NCBI RefSeq assembly: GCF_013116745.1
Contig: NZ_JABFOE010000010.1
Coordinates: 1-64,000 of the forward strand
Length of the DNA: 64,000 nt
From: Arthrobacter sp. 260
Lineage (GTDB): Bacteria; Actinomycetota; Actinomycetes; Actinomycetales; Micrococcaceae
Direction: 5' to 3'
In this document: positions 43,758-52,545 of the stretch, piece after piece
Position numbering within the stretch: the stretch's first letter is position 1
Layout: each line of letters begins with the position of its first letter
Translations under genes and position numbers: made by a program
The notes under the pieces: generated by a model
The model's database searches: none
The model's input: only the letters and a program-made list of their open reading frames with translations
Told to the model about the DNA's origin: nothing

Positions 43758-44678
43758 CTAGGAGTCCAGGATCACTGAGCGGGTGAGGTTCCGGGGCAGG
43801 TCCGGGTCCAGCCCGCGGGCACGGGCCCGGGCGAGAGTGATCTTGTGGATCAGGGCCAGGTCGGCCAGCGGGTGGCGCCCGGTGTGGACATAGTCGGCAC
43901 CGGTGGGAGCAACGTCGTTGGCGAGTCCCGCGACGTCGTCGCCGAATAGCCACACCACCCGGCCCGGGGCGGCGATCGAGATGGGTCCGTGGCGGTATTC
44001 CTTGGCGGGGTAGGACTCGGTCCAGCCCTGTACTCCCTCACGCATCTTCAGCCCCGCCTCGTGCGCAAGCCCCACGGTCCAGCCGGTCCCCAGGAAGGTG
44101 AACTGCTCGGCGTCGAGCATCTCGGCAGGGAGGTCCATCTCCAGTGCTGCTGTCGCATCGGTGATCGCTCCGCCCAGGTCGATGCCCAGTGACGCCAGCA
44201 GGTAGGCGAGGGCTGCGGTGGCGAAACGGGTCTGCACCACCGACTGCTCGTCGGCGTAGGGCAGGGCGACGACGGCGTCGGCCAGGGTGATGGCCGGGGA
44301 ACTGGTGTCGCCGATGACGGCGATGATCCGGACGGACCCCTTGAGTTCCGTCATGAGTTCGAGCACCTCGGTGGTGGTGCCGGAGCGGGAGATCGCGACG
44401 ACGGCGTCGTAGCCGCGGCCAGCCACCACCGCTGCCTCGGAGGCCGCAAACGCATCGGTCAGTCCCTTCCCGGCGCTTTCGCGCGCGGCGGCGTAGCTTT
44501 GCGCCATGAACCAGGACGTGCCGCAGCCGATGACGGCAACGCGTTCGCCGTCGGCGGGGAGGAGATTCTCGGAGGCTGCCTGGTCGATGGCCTGGCGCCA
44601 GACGGCGGGCTGCGAGTGGAGCTCCTGGTCCATGTGCGTGCCTGCGGATCCGGGTGCCTGGGGGGCGGTGTGGGGCAT
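43758..44678 (-). CDS. double-SIS sugar-phosphate isomerase/deaminase (AgaS/GlmS-like)
   Basis: 306 residues with two SIS domains: VIGCGTSWFMAQ near residue 49 and AISRSGTTTEVLELM near 96 in the first, FLGTGWTVGLAHEAGLKMREG near 195 and KEYRHGPIS near 225 in the second. This is the GlmS-isomerase/AgaS design, without the glutaminase domain, which interconverts amino-sugar phosphates and keto-sugar phosphates with release of ammonia. It is the first gene of the operon. AAAGGAGC precedes the ATG. Confidence 0.85.
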   Translation of the reverse strand: MPHTAPQAPGSAGTHMDQELHSQPAVWRQAIDQAASENLLPADGERVAVIGCGTSWFMAQSYAAARESAGKGLTDAFAASEAAVVAGRGYDAVVAISRSGTTTEVLELMTELKGSVRIIAVIGDTSSPAITLADAVVALPYADEQSVVQTRFATAALAYLLASLGIDLGGAITDATAALEMDLPAEMLDAEQFTFLGTGWTVGLAHEAGLKMREGVQGWTESYPAKEYRHGPISIAAPGRVVWLFGDDVAGLANDVAPTGADYVHTGRHPLADLALIHKITLARARARGLDPDLPRNLTRSVILDS

Positions 44679-44974
44679 CGGGAGCTCCTTTGCGGTTTAC
44701 GGCGGCTCATCCCGCGGTGATTGGGTCTGACGTTTCAAGGGGTAAAGCGATCAGTAACAATCTAACCACTCCCCGGGCACTTTTGGCAGTGCGGATGCCG
44801 TAACACTCAGATCTCGATCAGCGCGCCCGCTTGACGTGAGACATGGATCACGCAATTATCAATCCACAACGGATGAACAGTAATGCTCATTCTGAAGGCA
44901 ATACCGTCAACTTGTTGCAAGTATTCCGGTGTCAGCCACAGCCGCTGCGCCACCTTTGGGAGAACGAGGAAACC
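44679..44974. promoter_or_regulatory. divergent promoter region of the sugar regulon
   Basis: 296 bp between the catabolic operon and the importer genes, clearly AT-richer than the genes. It contains a 13-bp palindrome ACTTGTTGCAAGT (44910-44922) and two copies of CAGTAA (44755 and 44877, in ATCAGTAACAATC and AACAGTAATGCTC). These are candidate operators for the DeoR-family regulator. The plus-strand open frame from 44843 has no coding character. Confidence 0.45.
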
Positions 44975-46222
44975 ATGAAGAAATCAATCCGTACCGGCAT
45001 GGTCGCCAGTGTGGCGGTCGCCGGTCTTATGCTCAGCTCCTGCGGCTTCGGCGGCGGAGACAGCGGTGGGGAGGAGGAGGGCAGCACGTCACTGGACCTG
45101 CTGGTGCCCAGCTACTCCGACGGAAGCCGGGCCCTCTGGGAGGGTGTCATCGAGGAGTTCGAGGCAGCCAACGAGGACATCTCCATCAATCTTCAGGTCG
45201 AATCGTGGGAGAACCTTGAATCGGTGCTGAACACCCAGATCCAGGCTGGCGAGGCCCCGGATATCTATAACGGCGGCGCTTTCTCAGCGTTCGCCACCGA
45301 GGGCCTGCTGTATACCGCCGAGGAGATCGCGTCGCCAGAGACGATCGCCGACTTCCAGGAGTCCTTCGCCGCCAACGAGCAGGTGGACGGCACCCAGTAC
45401 GCCCTGCCACTCCTCGCTTCGGCGCGGGCCCTGTTCTACAACGAGGACCTGTTCGAGGAGGCCGGGGTCGATGGCCCGCCCACCACCTGGGACGAGCTCT
45501 ACGATGCGGCAGCGGCGATCACCGAGACCGGCACGCCCGGCTACGGCATGCCGCTCGGGTCCGAGGAGGCCCAGGGCGAGGCACTGATCTGGATGGCAGG
45601 GAACGGCGGTGGATTCGGTGACGAAAGCGAAATTACCGTGAACACTCCCGAGAACCTCGAGGCAGCCGAGTTCATGAAGCGCATGATCGACGACGGCCTG
45701 ACCCAGGCCGATCCGGGCGCCACCCAGCGCACCCCGATGATCAATGTGTTCATCCAGGGCCAGATCGGCATGGTGTACGGCCTGCCGCAGACCGTGGGGC
45801 AGATTGAAGCCGAGAACCCCGAGCTAAACTACGGGCTGGCGAACATTCCCACGGCGTCGGGCGAACCGGCCACCCTGGGCGTTGCCGACCGGCTCATGTC
45901 GTTCAAGAACGACGGCGACAAGGCCGAGGCTGTCACCGCTTTCATGGACTTCTTCTTCGCTCCGGAGAACTACGTGGAATGGGTCAGTACCGAGGGCTTC
46001 CTCCCGACCACCATTTCCGGTGCCGAGGAGATGTCCGGTGACGAGACCCTGGCGCCGTTCCTGGAGATGCTGCCGAGCGCGGTGTTCTACCCCACCTCCA
46101 ACCCGGCCTGGAACGCCACCGACGGTGCGTTCAAGTCCCTGTTCGGCCAGCTGGGCCAGGGGATGGAACCTGCAGAGGTACTTGAGCAGATCCAGGCCGA
46201 GGCCGACGAAGCAGCCGAGTAG
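44975..46222 (+). CDS. extracellular sugar-binding lipoprotein of an ABC importer
   Basis: 415 residues. A lipoprotein signal (MKKSIRTGMVASVAVAGLM) ends in the lipobox LSSC with Cys at about 25. The mature part follows the SBP_bac_1 pattern, with LLVPSYSDGSRALWEG near residue 46 and APDIYNGGAFSAF near 94. It delivers a sugar to the two permeases encoded downstream. ATG 44975 has GAGG a few bases upstream. The specific sugar cannot be read, but the divergent kinase and isomerase genes suggest a hexosamine or galactose-type sugar. Confidence 0.9.
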   Translation: MKKSIRTGMVASVAVAGLMLSSCGFGGGDSGGEEEGSTSLDLLVPSYSDGSRALWEGVIEEFEAANEDISINLQVESWENLESVLNTQIQAGEAPDIYNGGAFSAFATEGLLYTAEEIASPETIADFQESFAANEQVDGTQYALPLLASARALFYNEDLFEEAGVDGPPTTWDELYDAAAAITETGTPGYGMPLGSEEAQGEALIWMAGNGGGFGDESEITVNTPENLEAAEFMKRMIDDGLTQADPGATQRTPMINVFIQGQIGMVYGLPQTVGQIEAENPELNYGLANIPTASGEPATLGVADRLMSFKNDGDKAEAVTAFMDFFFAPENYVEWVSTEGFLPTTISGAEEMSGDETLAPFLEMLPSAVFYPTSNPAWNATDGAFKSLFGQLGQGMEPAEVLEQIQAEADEAAE

Positions 46223-46230
46223 CCCACACA

Positions 46231-46268
46231 CCGCGGAGTGCCTTCCCCTTGCGGAAGGCACTCCGCGG
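46231..46268 (+). terminator. intercistronic hairpin between binding-protein and permease genes
   Basis: Perfect 16-bp stem (46231-46246 with 46253-46268) and a 6-base loop, 8 bases after the binding-protein stop. No U-run follows, so it probably stabilises the upstream mRNA and allows partial read-through, giving more binding protein than permease, as known for malE-malF. Confidence 0.85.
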
Positions 46269-46306
46269 TACCACCCCCACCGGCGGCAGAGAATGAGCTA
46301 TTTACC

Positions 46307-47242
46307 ATGAGTGCACAGCCCGTACTGGCCAACCCGGCCGCGTCCCCAGGACGAAAGCGCCGCCGCCAGAATTCCGACGGCCTTCCCGCAGCCCTCCCCT
46401 GGATTGGGCCGGTACTCCTCCTGATCTTCGCGATAGTGATTTTCCCGGCCGGGTTCATGATCTACAACTCCACCCGGGAAATCAGCCAGAGCGGGATCGA
46501 CCAGGGGTCCGCGGGGTTTGCGAACTTCGCCGATGTCTTCACCGACCCCAACCTGCCCCGGGTTCTCCTGAATACAGTGGTCTGGGTGGTGGTGGTGGTC
46601 TCGTTGACAGTGCTGATCTCCCTGGCCCTGGCACAGTTCCTCAACAAGCCCTTCCCCGGACGCACCCTGGTCCGGATGGCAGTGGTTGTCCCGTGGGCCG
46701 CAAGCGTGGTGATGACCACCACCGTGTTCTACTACGGCCTGGACAGCAACTACGGCATCATGAATGCCTTCCTGGTGGACATCGGCATCCTCGACAGTCC
46801 CTACGGCTTCACCAAGAACGTCATCCCGGCGCTCGGCCTGGCCATCATCGTCGCCGTGTTCGTCTCGATCCCCTTCACCGCCTACACCCTGCTGGCAGGG
46901 CTGCAGGCGGTACCGGAGGACGCGCTGGAGGCGGCAAAGATGGACGGGGCGGGCCGGTTCCGCACCTACTTCAGCATTGTGCTGCCGCAGCTTCGCGGGG
47001 CCCTCGCGGTGGCGGTGCTGATCAACATCATCAACGTGTTCAATAACCTGCCGATCCTGAGGATCATCACCGGTTCGATTCCCGGGTACCAGGCAGACAC
47101 CCTGATGACCTACATCTTCAAGGTGCTGCAGTTTGACCGCCGGGTCGACATCGCCAGTGCCCTGAGCGTGCTCAACTTTGCCATTGTCATCGTGATCGTT
47201 GCGGCGTACGTGAAAATCGTCAAGCCGATGAAGGAGCTCTAG
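46307..47242 (+). CDS. ABC sugar permease, MalF-like
   Basis: 311 residues, six helices. The cytoplasmic EAA loop that docks on the ATPase is EALEAAKMDGAGRFRTYF near residue 205. The N-terminal 20 residues are basic and hydrophilic. The ATG at 46307 is chosen over a frame beginning inside the hairpin at 46238; the ribosome-binding site is weak (GAGAATGA). Only two bases separate its stop from the next permease start. Confidence 0.9.
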   Translation: MSAQPVLANPAASPGRKRRRQNSDGLPAALPWIGPVLLLIFAIVIFPAGFMIYNSTREISQSGIDQGSAGFANFADVFTDPNLPRVLLNTVVWVVVVVSLTVLISLALAQFLNKPFPGRTLVRMAVVVPWAASVVMTTTVFYYGLDSNYGIMNAFLVDIGILDSPYGFTKNVIPALGLAIIVAVFVSIPFTAYTLLAGLQAVPEDALEAAKMDGAGRFRTYFSIVLPQLRGALAVAVLINIINVFNNLPILRIITGSIPGYQADTLMTYIFKVLQFDRRVDIASALSVLNFAIVIVIVAAYVKIVKPMKEL

Positions 47243-47244
47243 AC

Positions 47245-48150
47245 ATGGCCACCATCGCCCCGGGTCCGGCAACTCTCCCCCCGGCGCAGGCACGCCGGAA
47301 ACGGTATGGCTCCGACCAGGTATCAGGCCGCCGGATGGGACTGCGGATGGCGATCGGCGCCGTCGTCGCCCTGGTGTTCCTGCTCCCCTACGTGATCATG
47401 CTCGTGGGGTCGCTGAAGACCCGCTCGGAGATCCTCGCGGTGCCGCCCGCCTACTTCCCCACCGAGGGCCTGCAGTGGAGCAACTATGTGACCATGTGGG
47501 ACACCCCCGAAACACCGCTGCCCTACAACCTGGTCTCGACGATCATCATCGCCGTGTTCGCGACCCTGCTGGTGCTGCTCGTCGCCACCCCGGCGGCCTA
47601 TTACACAGCGAGGTTCCGCTTCCCCGGGAAGACGGTGTTCCTGTTCCTGGTCATTGTCACCCAGATGCTGCAACCTGCAGTGCTCACCGCCGGTTTGTTC
47701 AGGGAAATGCTGGTGCTGGGGATCAACGACACCTGGCTGGCGATGATCCTGATCAACGCGGCGTTCAACCTTTCCTTCGCCCTGTGGATCATGCACAGCT
47801 TCTTCGCGGCGATTCCGAAGGAGATCGATGAGGCAGCCCAGCTGGACGGCGCAGGGAAGCTGACGGTGATGTTCCGGGTGAACCTGCCGCTGGTCTGGCC
47901 GGGCATCGTCACGGCGGTGATCTTCACCTTCGTCTCATCGTGGAACGAGTTCGCGGCGTCTCTGGTGATCATGTCAACGGCGGAGAACCAGCCGCTGTCA
48001 GTTGCGTTGACCAAGTTCATCGGTCAGTACGCCACCTCGTGGCAGTACGTGTTCGGTGTCTCGATCGTGGCGATCATTCCCGTGATCATCCTCTTCGCCT
48101 TGATCGAGAAGCGGCTGATCGGCGGCCTCACAGCAGGAGCAGTAAAGTAG
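47245..48150 (+). CDS. ABC sugar permease, MalG-like
   Basis: 301 residues, six helices, with the EAA loop EIDEAAQLDGAGKLTVMF near residue 193. AAGGAGC precedes the ATG. No ATP-binding protein gene is present, which is normal in actinobacteria where one MsiK/UgpC-type ATPase serves several importers. The 3' end overlaps the convergent DinB-family gene by 23 bases. Confidence 0.9.
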   Translation: MATIAPGPATLPPAQARRKRYGSDQVSGRRMGLRMAIGAVVALVFLLPYVIMLVGSLKTRSEILAVPPAYFPTEGLQWSNYVTMWDTPETPLPYNLVSTIIIAVFATLLVLLVATPAAYYTARFRFPGKTVFLFLVIVTQMLQPAVLTAGLFREMLVLGINDTWLAMILINAAFNLSFALWIMHSFFAAIPKEIDEAAQLDGAGKLTVMFRVNLPLVWPGIVTAVIFTFVSSWNEFAASLVIMSTAENQPLSVALTKFIGQYATSWQYVFGVSIVAIIPVIILFALIEKRLIGGLTAGAVK

Positions 48151-48766
48151 CTCCTCCCCCGGTCATCCGCCGCCGCGTGTTCCGTGCTGCTTCCACTGCA
48201 CTACGTTCCAGGGTGTTCCGGTAGGTTTCCCACCAGGAAAGGTCCCCGGGCGGCAGGTTGTCGTTGTGCGGCTGCAGCCCGGCCGATCCGTCGATGAGTT
48301 CCCGCACAATGTCGGCGTGCCCGGCATGACGGTTGGTCTCCGCAAGCAGATGGATCAGGATCAGGTGCAGCGTCACCGGGTTTCGGTCATCGGACCAGTG
48401 CGCAACGTGCCCGGTCGACTCAAGCGTCAGCGCGTCGATCGTCGCGTCAGCATGTGCCCACGCCCGGTGGTACAGCCCGATGATCTGCTCCCGCGACTCG
48501 TCGGCGGTGGCCCACATGTCCGCGTTCGGCTCGGCGTCGTCATCGAACCAGGGCAGAGGCTCGCCGGAGGGGCGACCGAACGTGTCGCCGAGGTAGCCGA
48601 ACTCCACGCTCGCGACGTGCTTGACGAGGCCCAGCAGGTTGGTGCCGCTCGGGGTCAGCGGCCGGCGGACGTCGTACTCGGAGAGACCGTCCAGCTTCCA
48701 CAGCAGGGCAGCGCGGGCCGTGCGCAGATAGCGGTGAAGATCTTCCTTGGCGGTGTCATTCGTCAT
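48128..48766 (-). CDS. DinB/DUF664-family protein
   Basis: 212 residues, four-helix DinB-like fold. Metal-ligand candidates are His50 (in LVKHVASVEFGYLG) and the HxxxH-type NRHAGHADI near residue 160. Family members are metal-binding, some being mycothiol- or bacillithiol-dependent transferases. ATG 48766 has GAGAGGAC upstream and is preferred over a frame 64 codons longer. The last residues, GGGATLLLLL, come from overlap with the malG-like gene end and may be a read-on of an older, shorter gene. Confidence 0.78.
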   Translation of the reverse strand: MTNDTAKEDLHRYLRTARAALLWKLDGLSEYDVRRPLTPSGTNLLGLVKHVASVEFGYLGDTFGRPSGEPLPWFDDDAEPNADMWATADESREQIIGLYHRAWAHADATIDALTLESTGHVAHWSDDRNPVTLHLILIHLLAETNRHAGHADIVRELIDGSAGLQPHNDNLPPGDLSWWETYRNTLERSAVEAARNTRRRMTGGGATLLLLL

Positions 48767-48815
48767 GCGGCGGGTCCTCTCATCACCCAGCTCAGCGTTC
48801 TCGCCGGGTCCCGGT

Positions 48816-49187
48816 TCACGAGTAGTTTGGCAGTTCCTGGAGTGCCCACTCGTTGCCGTCGGGGTCGGCGAAGTACACGAACCGGCCCCACTCCATCTCC
48901 TCGACCCCGCGCGCAGATACCCCGTTGTCGGTGAGGTGCCGAAGGGCGTCATCGGCATTGGGGACGACGATCATGACCCCCTTCTGTGTCCCCGGAGCCA
49001 TCTCGGTCAGCCCAGTCCCCATCACAATGGAGCAGGCGGATCCCGGTGGGGTGAGCTGGACGAACCTCAGGTTCTCATCGACCTGCTGGTCGTGATCGGC
49101 AGTGAAACCGACCTGGTCAACGTAGAAGGCTTTGGCCCGGTCAACATCTGTGACAGGGATCGGAACAACCTCAATCTTCCAGTCCAT
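48816..49187 (-). CDS. VOC/glyoxalase-fold protein
   Basis: 123 residues, typical single VOC protein. It shows DVDRAKAFYVDQVGF near residue 12, VPNADDALRHLTDNGV near 76 and FADPDGNEWALQEL at the C-terminus. Such small proteins include extradiol-like, fosfomycin-resistance-like and binding proteins; no specific role is assigned. ATG 49187 has AGAGGAC upstream, very like the leader of the following DinB gene, 49 bases on, so the two are probably expressed together. Confidence 0.85.
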   Translation of the reverse strand: MDWKIEVVPIPVTDVDRAKAFYVDQVGFTADHDQQVDENLRFVQLTPPGSACSIVMGTGLTEMAPGTQKGVMIVVPNADDALRHLTDNGVSARGVEEMEWGRFVYFADPDGNEWALQELPNYS

Positions 49188-49258
49188 TACGCGGTCCTCT
49201 CTCGTTCCTTCGAGCCCACCCGGTGGCGGATTCTGCTTCACAGCCTAAAACCTAATGC

Positions 49259-49296
49259 GGTCACCTTTGGTCCGGATCCCGGGACCAAAGGTGACC
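49259..49296 (-). terminator. stem-loop after the XRE regulator gene
   Basis: 15-bp perfect stem (49259-49273 with 49282-49296) around a GC-rich loop. It lies 17 bases beyond the regulator stop and ahead of the VOC gene; on the minus strand a TTTT follows about 10 bases after the stem. It is a probable terminator. Confidence 0.7.
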
Positions 49297-49312
49297 GGAT
49301 GGGGACAACCCG

Positions 49313-50140
49313 CTACACCGCGATGACTGAGAGCAGCCGCAGCTTCTCCGCTGTCTCGCTGCCCGGAACGGCCGTGTAGACGAGCAGGGAGTGGGATTGG
49401 CCCGGATCGACCAGCTGTTGACAGTGCAGTTCCAGGGCGCCCACCTCCGGGTGAATGAAGTGCTTGACGTCCCGTGGCCTCAGCCCCACTTCGTGGTCGG
49501 CCCAAAGACGGCGGAACTCGTCGCTGCGGTCAAGGAGCATCTCCGCCAGCTCAGCGGCCCGGGACTCCGGTCCCCGGTGTGCCAGGACTCCCCGCAACCC
49601 GGCGGTGAACATGCGGCTCAGGAACGAATGGTCCTCGGGGGCGTAGCGGGTCCGGACCTCGGGATTGGTGAACCACCGGTAGCCGAGGGACCTCTCCGGC
49701 CCCGTCAGCCCCGTGGTGTCCCCGGTGAGCGCCACCCCCAGCCTGGTCTGCTTCAGTGTCTCGCCCAGCTCGGTAACCAGCTCGGCGGGGGTGTCTTCCA
49801 GCCGGTCCAGGACCCGAAGGAGCCCGGGGCTGATGTGCTCACCCGTCTGTTCGCGCGTTGGCGGATTATGGCCGGCAAGCAGGAACAGGTGGTTGCGTTC
49901 GTCGCGCGAGAGGTGCAGTCCCTGAGCGATTGAGGAAAGCATCTGCTCGGACGGTTGCGGCCCCCGCTCGCGCTCGAGCCGGGCATAGTAGTCGGTCGAC
50001 ATGTGGCACAGGGATGCGACCTCCTCACGGCGGAGGCCAGCGGTTCGGCGTCGTTCGCCACGTGGCAGCCCCACGTCCTCGGGTTGCAGCGCCTCCCGGC
50101 GGGTCCGCAGGAACCCGGCGAGTCCGGTGCGGTCGATCAC
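49313..50140 (-). CDS. XRE/MmyB-like transcriptional regulator
   Basis: 275 residues. An N-terminal XRE helix-turn-helix (about 25-85, with RRTAGLRREEVASLCHMSTDYYARLERERG) is followed by an MmyB-like ligand-binding domain (about 105-270). Such regulators often sit next to and control a short-chain dehydrogenase gene; here an SDR gene is divergent 210 bp away. The start is GTG with AAAGGAATC upstream. The ligand is unknown. Confidence 0.85.
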   Translation of the reverse strand: MIDRTGLAGFLRTRREALQPEDVGLPRGERRRTAGLRREEVASLCHMSTDYYARLERERGPQPSEQMLSSIAQGLHLSRDERNHLFLLAGHNPPTREQTGEHISPGLLRVLDRLEDTPAELVTELGETLKQTRLGVALTGDTTGLTGPERSLGYRWFTNPEVRTRYAPEDHSFLSRMFTAGLRGVLAHRGPESRAAELAEMLLDRSDEFRRLWADHEVGLRPRDVKHFIHPEVGALELHCQQLVDPGQSHSLLVYTAVPGSETAEKLRLLSVIAV

Positions 50141-50350
50141 GATGATTCCTTTCGCAGCGATGTCTCATGCTAGTCACCCGGCCCAGCGGGAGCCACGGTC
50201 TGCGAATCCCCCTTTGCGCACCGGACTGGTTACCACCCCTGCCCGGAGTCTCCTGGCTGGGGAGCTCTCCCCAGCCTCGGATCGGGAGGCCCTTGTTGCG
50301 GTGCGGCCCAGGGGTGATCGTGAAGGAACACACCATCGAAGGAGCAGCAC

Positions 50351-51295
50351 ATGGCACGCACAACACCTGACCTCACCCTTCCATCACTGGCAGGAAAGCG
50401 GGTCCTGATCACCGGAGCCAGTGACGGGATGGGCCTGGGCATGGCCCGGCGCCTCGCCCAGGCCGGGGCGGAACTGATCCTGCCCGTGCGGAACCTGAGC
50501 AAGGGGGAAGCCGCCGTCGCGGGGATCCGCAGCCGGGTACCGGCTGCCACCGTGTCGCTGAGAGACCTCGACTTGTCGTCGCTGGGCTCGGTCGCCGCGC
50601 TTGGCCGGAACCTTCGCGCTGAAGGAAAGCCGATCCATATCCTCATCAACAATGCGGGAGTGATGACCCCACCGAGCCGCCAGCAGACGACCGACGGGTT
50701 TGAGCTGCAGTTCGGGACGAACCACCTGGGCCACTTCGCGCTCGTCAGCCAACTCCTGCCGCTGCTCCAGGAGGGTGGCGCAAGAGTCACCTCGCAGGTC
50801 AGCATCGCTGCCCGCCGGGGTGCCATCAACTGGGACGACGCGAATTGGAAGCACAGCTATGACGGGCAGCGGGCCTACAGCCAGTCCAAGATCGCGCTGG
50901 GCCTGTTCGGGCTCGAGCTTGATCGCCGCAGCCGGGAGGGTGGCTGGGGAATCAGCAGCAACCTCGCGCACCCCGGGGTTGCCCCCACCAACCTGCTCGC
51001 CGCCCGCCCTGAACTTGGACGGAGTTCGGACACGCCGCAGGTCCGGCTGATTCGCTGGCTCTCCGCCCATGGCCTGTTGCTCGGCACGGCGGAGACGGCG
51101 GGTCTCCCCGCACTCCTGGCGGCAACCGCTACCGTCGCCGCCGGAGCCGCGTTTTATGGCCCGAGCGGGGCGGGCCATCTGGGCGGGGCGCCTGCCGAAC
51201 AGCAGCTGTACCCTCCCCTTCGCAGTGCTGAGGACGCCGCCCGGCTGTGGGAGCTCTCCGAGGAACTCACCCGGACCCGGATTCCCGCCGTCTGA
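50351..51295 (+). CDS. short-chain dehydrogenase/reductase
   Basis: 314 residues. Coenzyme motif [11 protein letters not shown] near residue 20, NNAGVM near 98, the Ser region [12 protein letters not shown] near 150 and YSQSK (YxxxK) near 176 are all present. It resembles light-dependent protochlorophyllide reductase-like and retinol dehydrogenase-like SDRs, a broad group. The neighbouring XRE/MmyB regulator is the likely controller. The ATG has GAAGGAGC upstream. Confidence 0.85.
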   Translation: MARTTPDLTLPSLAGKRVLITGASDGMGLGMARRLAQAGAELILPVRNLSKGEAAVAGIRSRVPAATVSLRDLDLSSLGSVAALGRNLRAEGKPIHILINNAGVMTPPSRQQTTDGFELQFGTNHLGHFALVSQLLPLLQEGGARVTSQVSIAARRGAINWDDANWKHSYDGQRAYSQSKIALGLFGLELDRRSREGGWGISSNLAHPGVAPTNLLAARPELGRSSDTPQVRLIRWLSAHGLLLGTAETAGLPALLAATATVAAGAAFYGPSGAGHLGGAPAEQQLYPPLRSAEDAARLWELSEELTRTRIPAV

Positions 51296-51339
51296 CTGTG
51301 CGCTGCCCGACCCTGCGCCGTTCAGTTCCCCTCCGGCGC

Positions 51340-52545
51340 TCAGACGATCCGGTTGCCCTGCTTCCAGACGGCGTGGGTCAGGGGCACTCCCGGGCGGTAC
51401 GCCAGGTGGGTGGCCGACGGTGCGTTCAGCAACTGCAGGTCCGCCCGGTGCCCGACGGCGAGGGACCCGACCGCGCGGGCGCCGTCGTCGTCGGTCCCCG
51501 TTTCCCGGTGCAGGGCCAGCGCGCCCCCGAAGGTGGCGGCCCGGACGGCTTCGTGAACGCTGAGCCCCATCTGAAGCACTGCAGTGGTCACGCAGTAGGC
51601 CATCGAGGTGGTGTAGGAGGTGCCGGGGTTGCAGTTGGAGGCCAGCGCGATCTGGACACCGGCATCCAGCAGAGCACGCCCCGGCGCGAGGGGCTGGCGG
51701 GTGGACAGGTCGCAGGCGGGCAGGCAGCCAGCCACCGTTCCCCGGGGTCCGGTGCCGTCGTCGTACCCGGACCAGCTGTCGGCGAGGGCAGCGATGTCCG
51801 CCTCGTCCAGGTAGTTCACGTGGTCTACACTGGCGGCGCCGAACTCGACGGCGAGCTGCACCCCGGCACCGGGACCCAGCTGGTTTCCATGGACCCGCAG
51901 TCCCAGTCCCGCGTCGCGGCAGGCCGTGAGGATCTCGCGGGACTGCTCGGCGCTGAAGGCTCCGCGCTCACAGAACACGTCGGCCCAGCTGACGTACGGG
52001 CGGACGGCGTCGAGCATGGGACCGCAGACCAGACGGACATACTGGTCGGGGTCAATCCCTGCGGGAATCAGATGCGCCCCGAGGTACGTCACCTCGTCGA
52101 CGACGCCGGCGGCGATGCGGGCGCTGCGCCCCTCGTGCTCGACGTCGAGCCCGTACCCCGTCTTGGTTTCCAGGTAGGTGGTGCCGCCCGCGTTCGCTTC
52201 GGCGACCCGGCCGAGGAGCAGTCGGGTGAGGTCGTAATCGGACGTAGTGCGGGTCGCGTCAGTGGTGACGGCGATACCGCCGGCGGCGTAGTCCTGGCCC
52301 GCCATCCGCGCCTCGAATTCGGCGGTGCGGTCCCCCGCGAAGACCAGATGGGTGTGGCTGTCCACCCAGCCCGGAAGCCCTGCCCGGCCCTGCGCATCGA
52401 TCATGTCGTCGGCGGCTGGCGCATCGGCTGCCGCGCCAATCCAGCTGATCCGTTCTCCCTCGAACACCACCGCGGCGTTCCGCAGGACCGTGTGTTCACG
52501 GTCCTGGGTGGTGAGTTCACCGATGTTGGTGATCACGAGGCTCAT
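51340..52545 (-). CDS. hutI: imidazolonepropionase
   Basis: 401 residues. HutI hydrolyses imidazolonepropionate to formiminoglutamate. Metal/active-site motifs: DSHTHLVFAGDRTAEFEARMAG near residue 61, TTYLETKTGYGLD near 125, HGNQLGPGAG near 220 and ASNCNPGTSYTTSM near 300. ATG 52545 has AAAGGAAACG upstream and overlaps the hutF stop by 4 bases. It is the last gene in the operon. Confidence 0.95.
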   Translation of the reverse strand: MSLVITNIGELTTQDREHTVLRNAAVVFEGERISWIGAAADAPAADDMIDAQGRAGLPGWVDSHTHLVFAGDRTAEFEARMAGQDYAAGGIAVTTDATRTTSDYDLTRLLLGRVAEANAGGTTYLETKTGYGLDVEHEGRSARIAAGVVDEVTYLGAHLIPAGIDPDQYVRLVCGPMLDAVRPYVSWADVFCERGAFSAEQSREILTACRDAGLGLRVHGNQLGPGAGVQLAVEFGAASVDHVNYLDEADIAALADSWSGYDDGTGPRGTVAGCLPACDLSTRQPLAPGRALLDAGVQIALASNCNPGTSYTTSMAYCVTTAVLQMGLSVHEAVRAATFGGALALHRETGTDDDGARAVGSLAVGHRADLQLLNAPSATHLAYRPGVPLTHAVWKQGNRIV

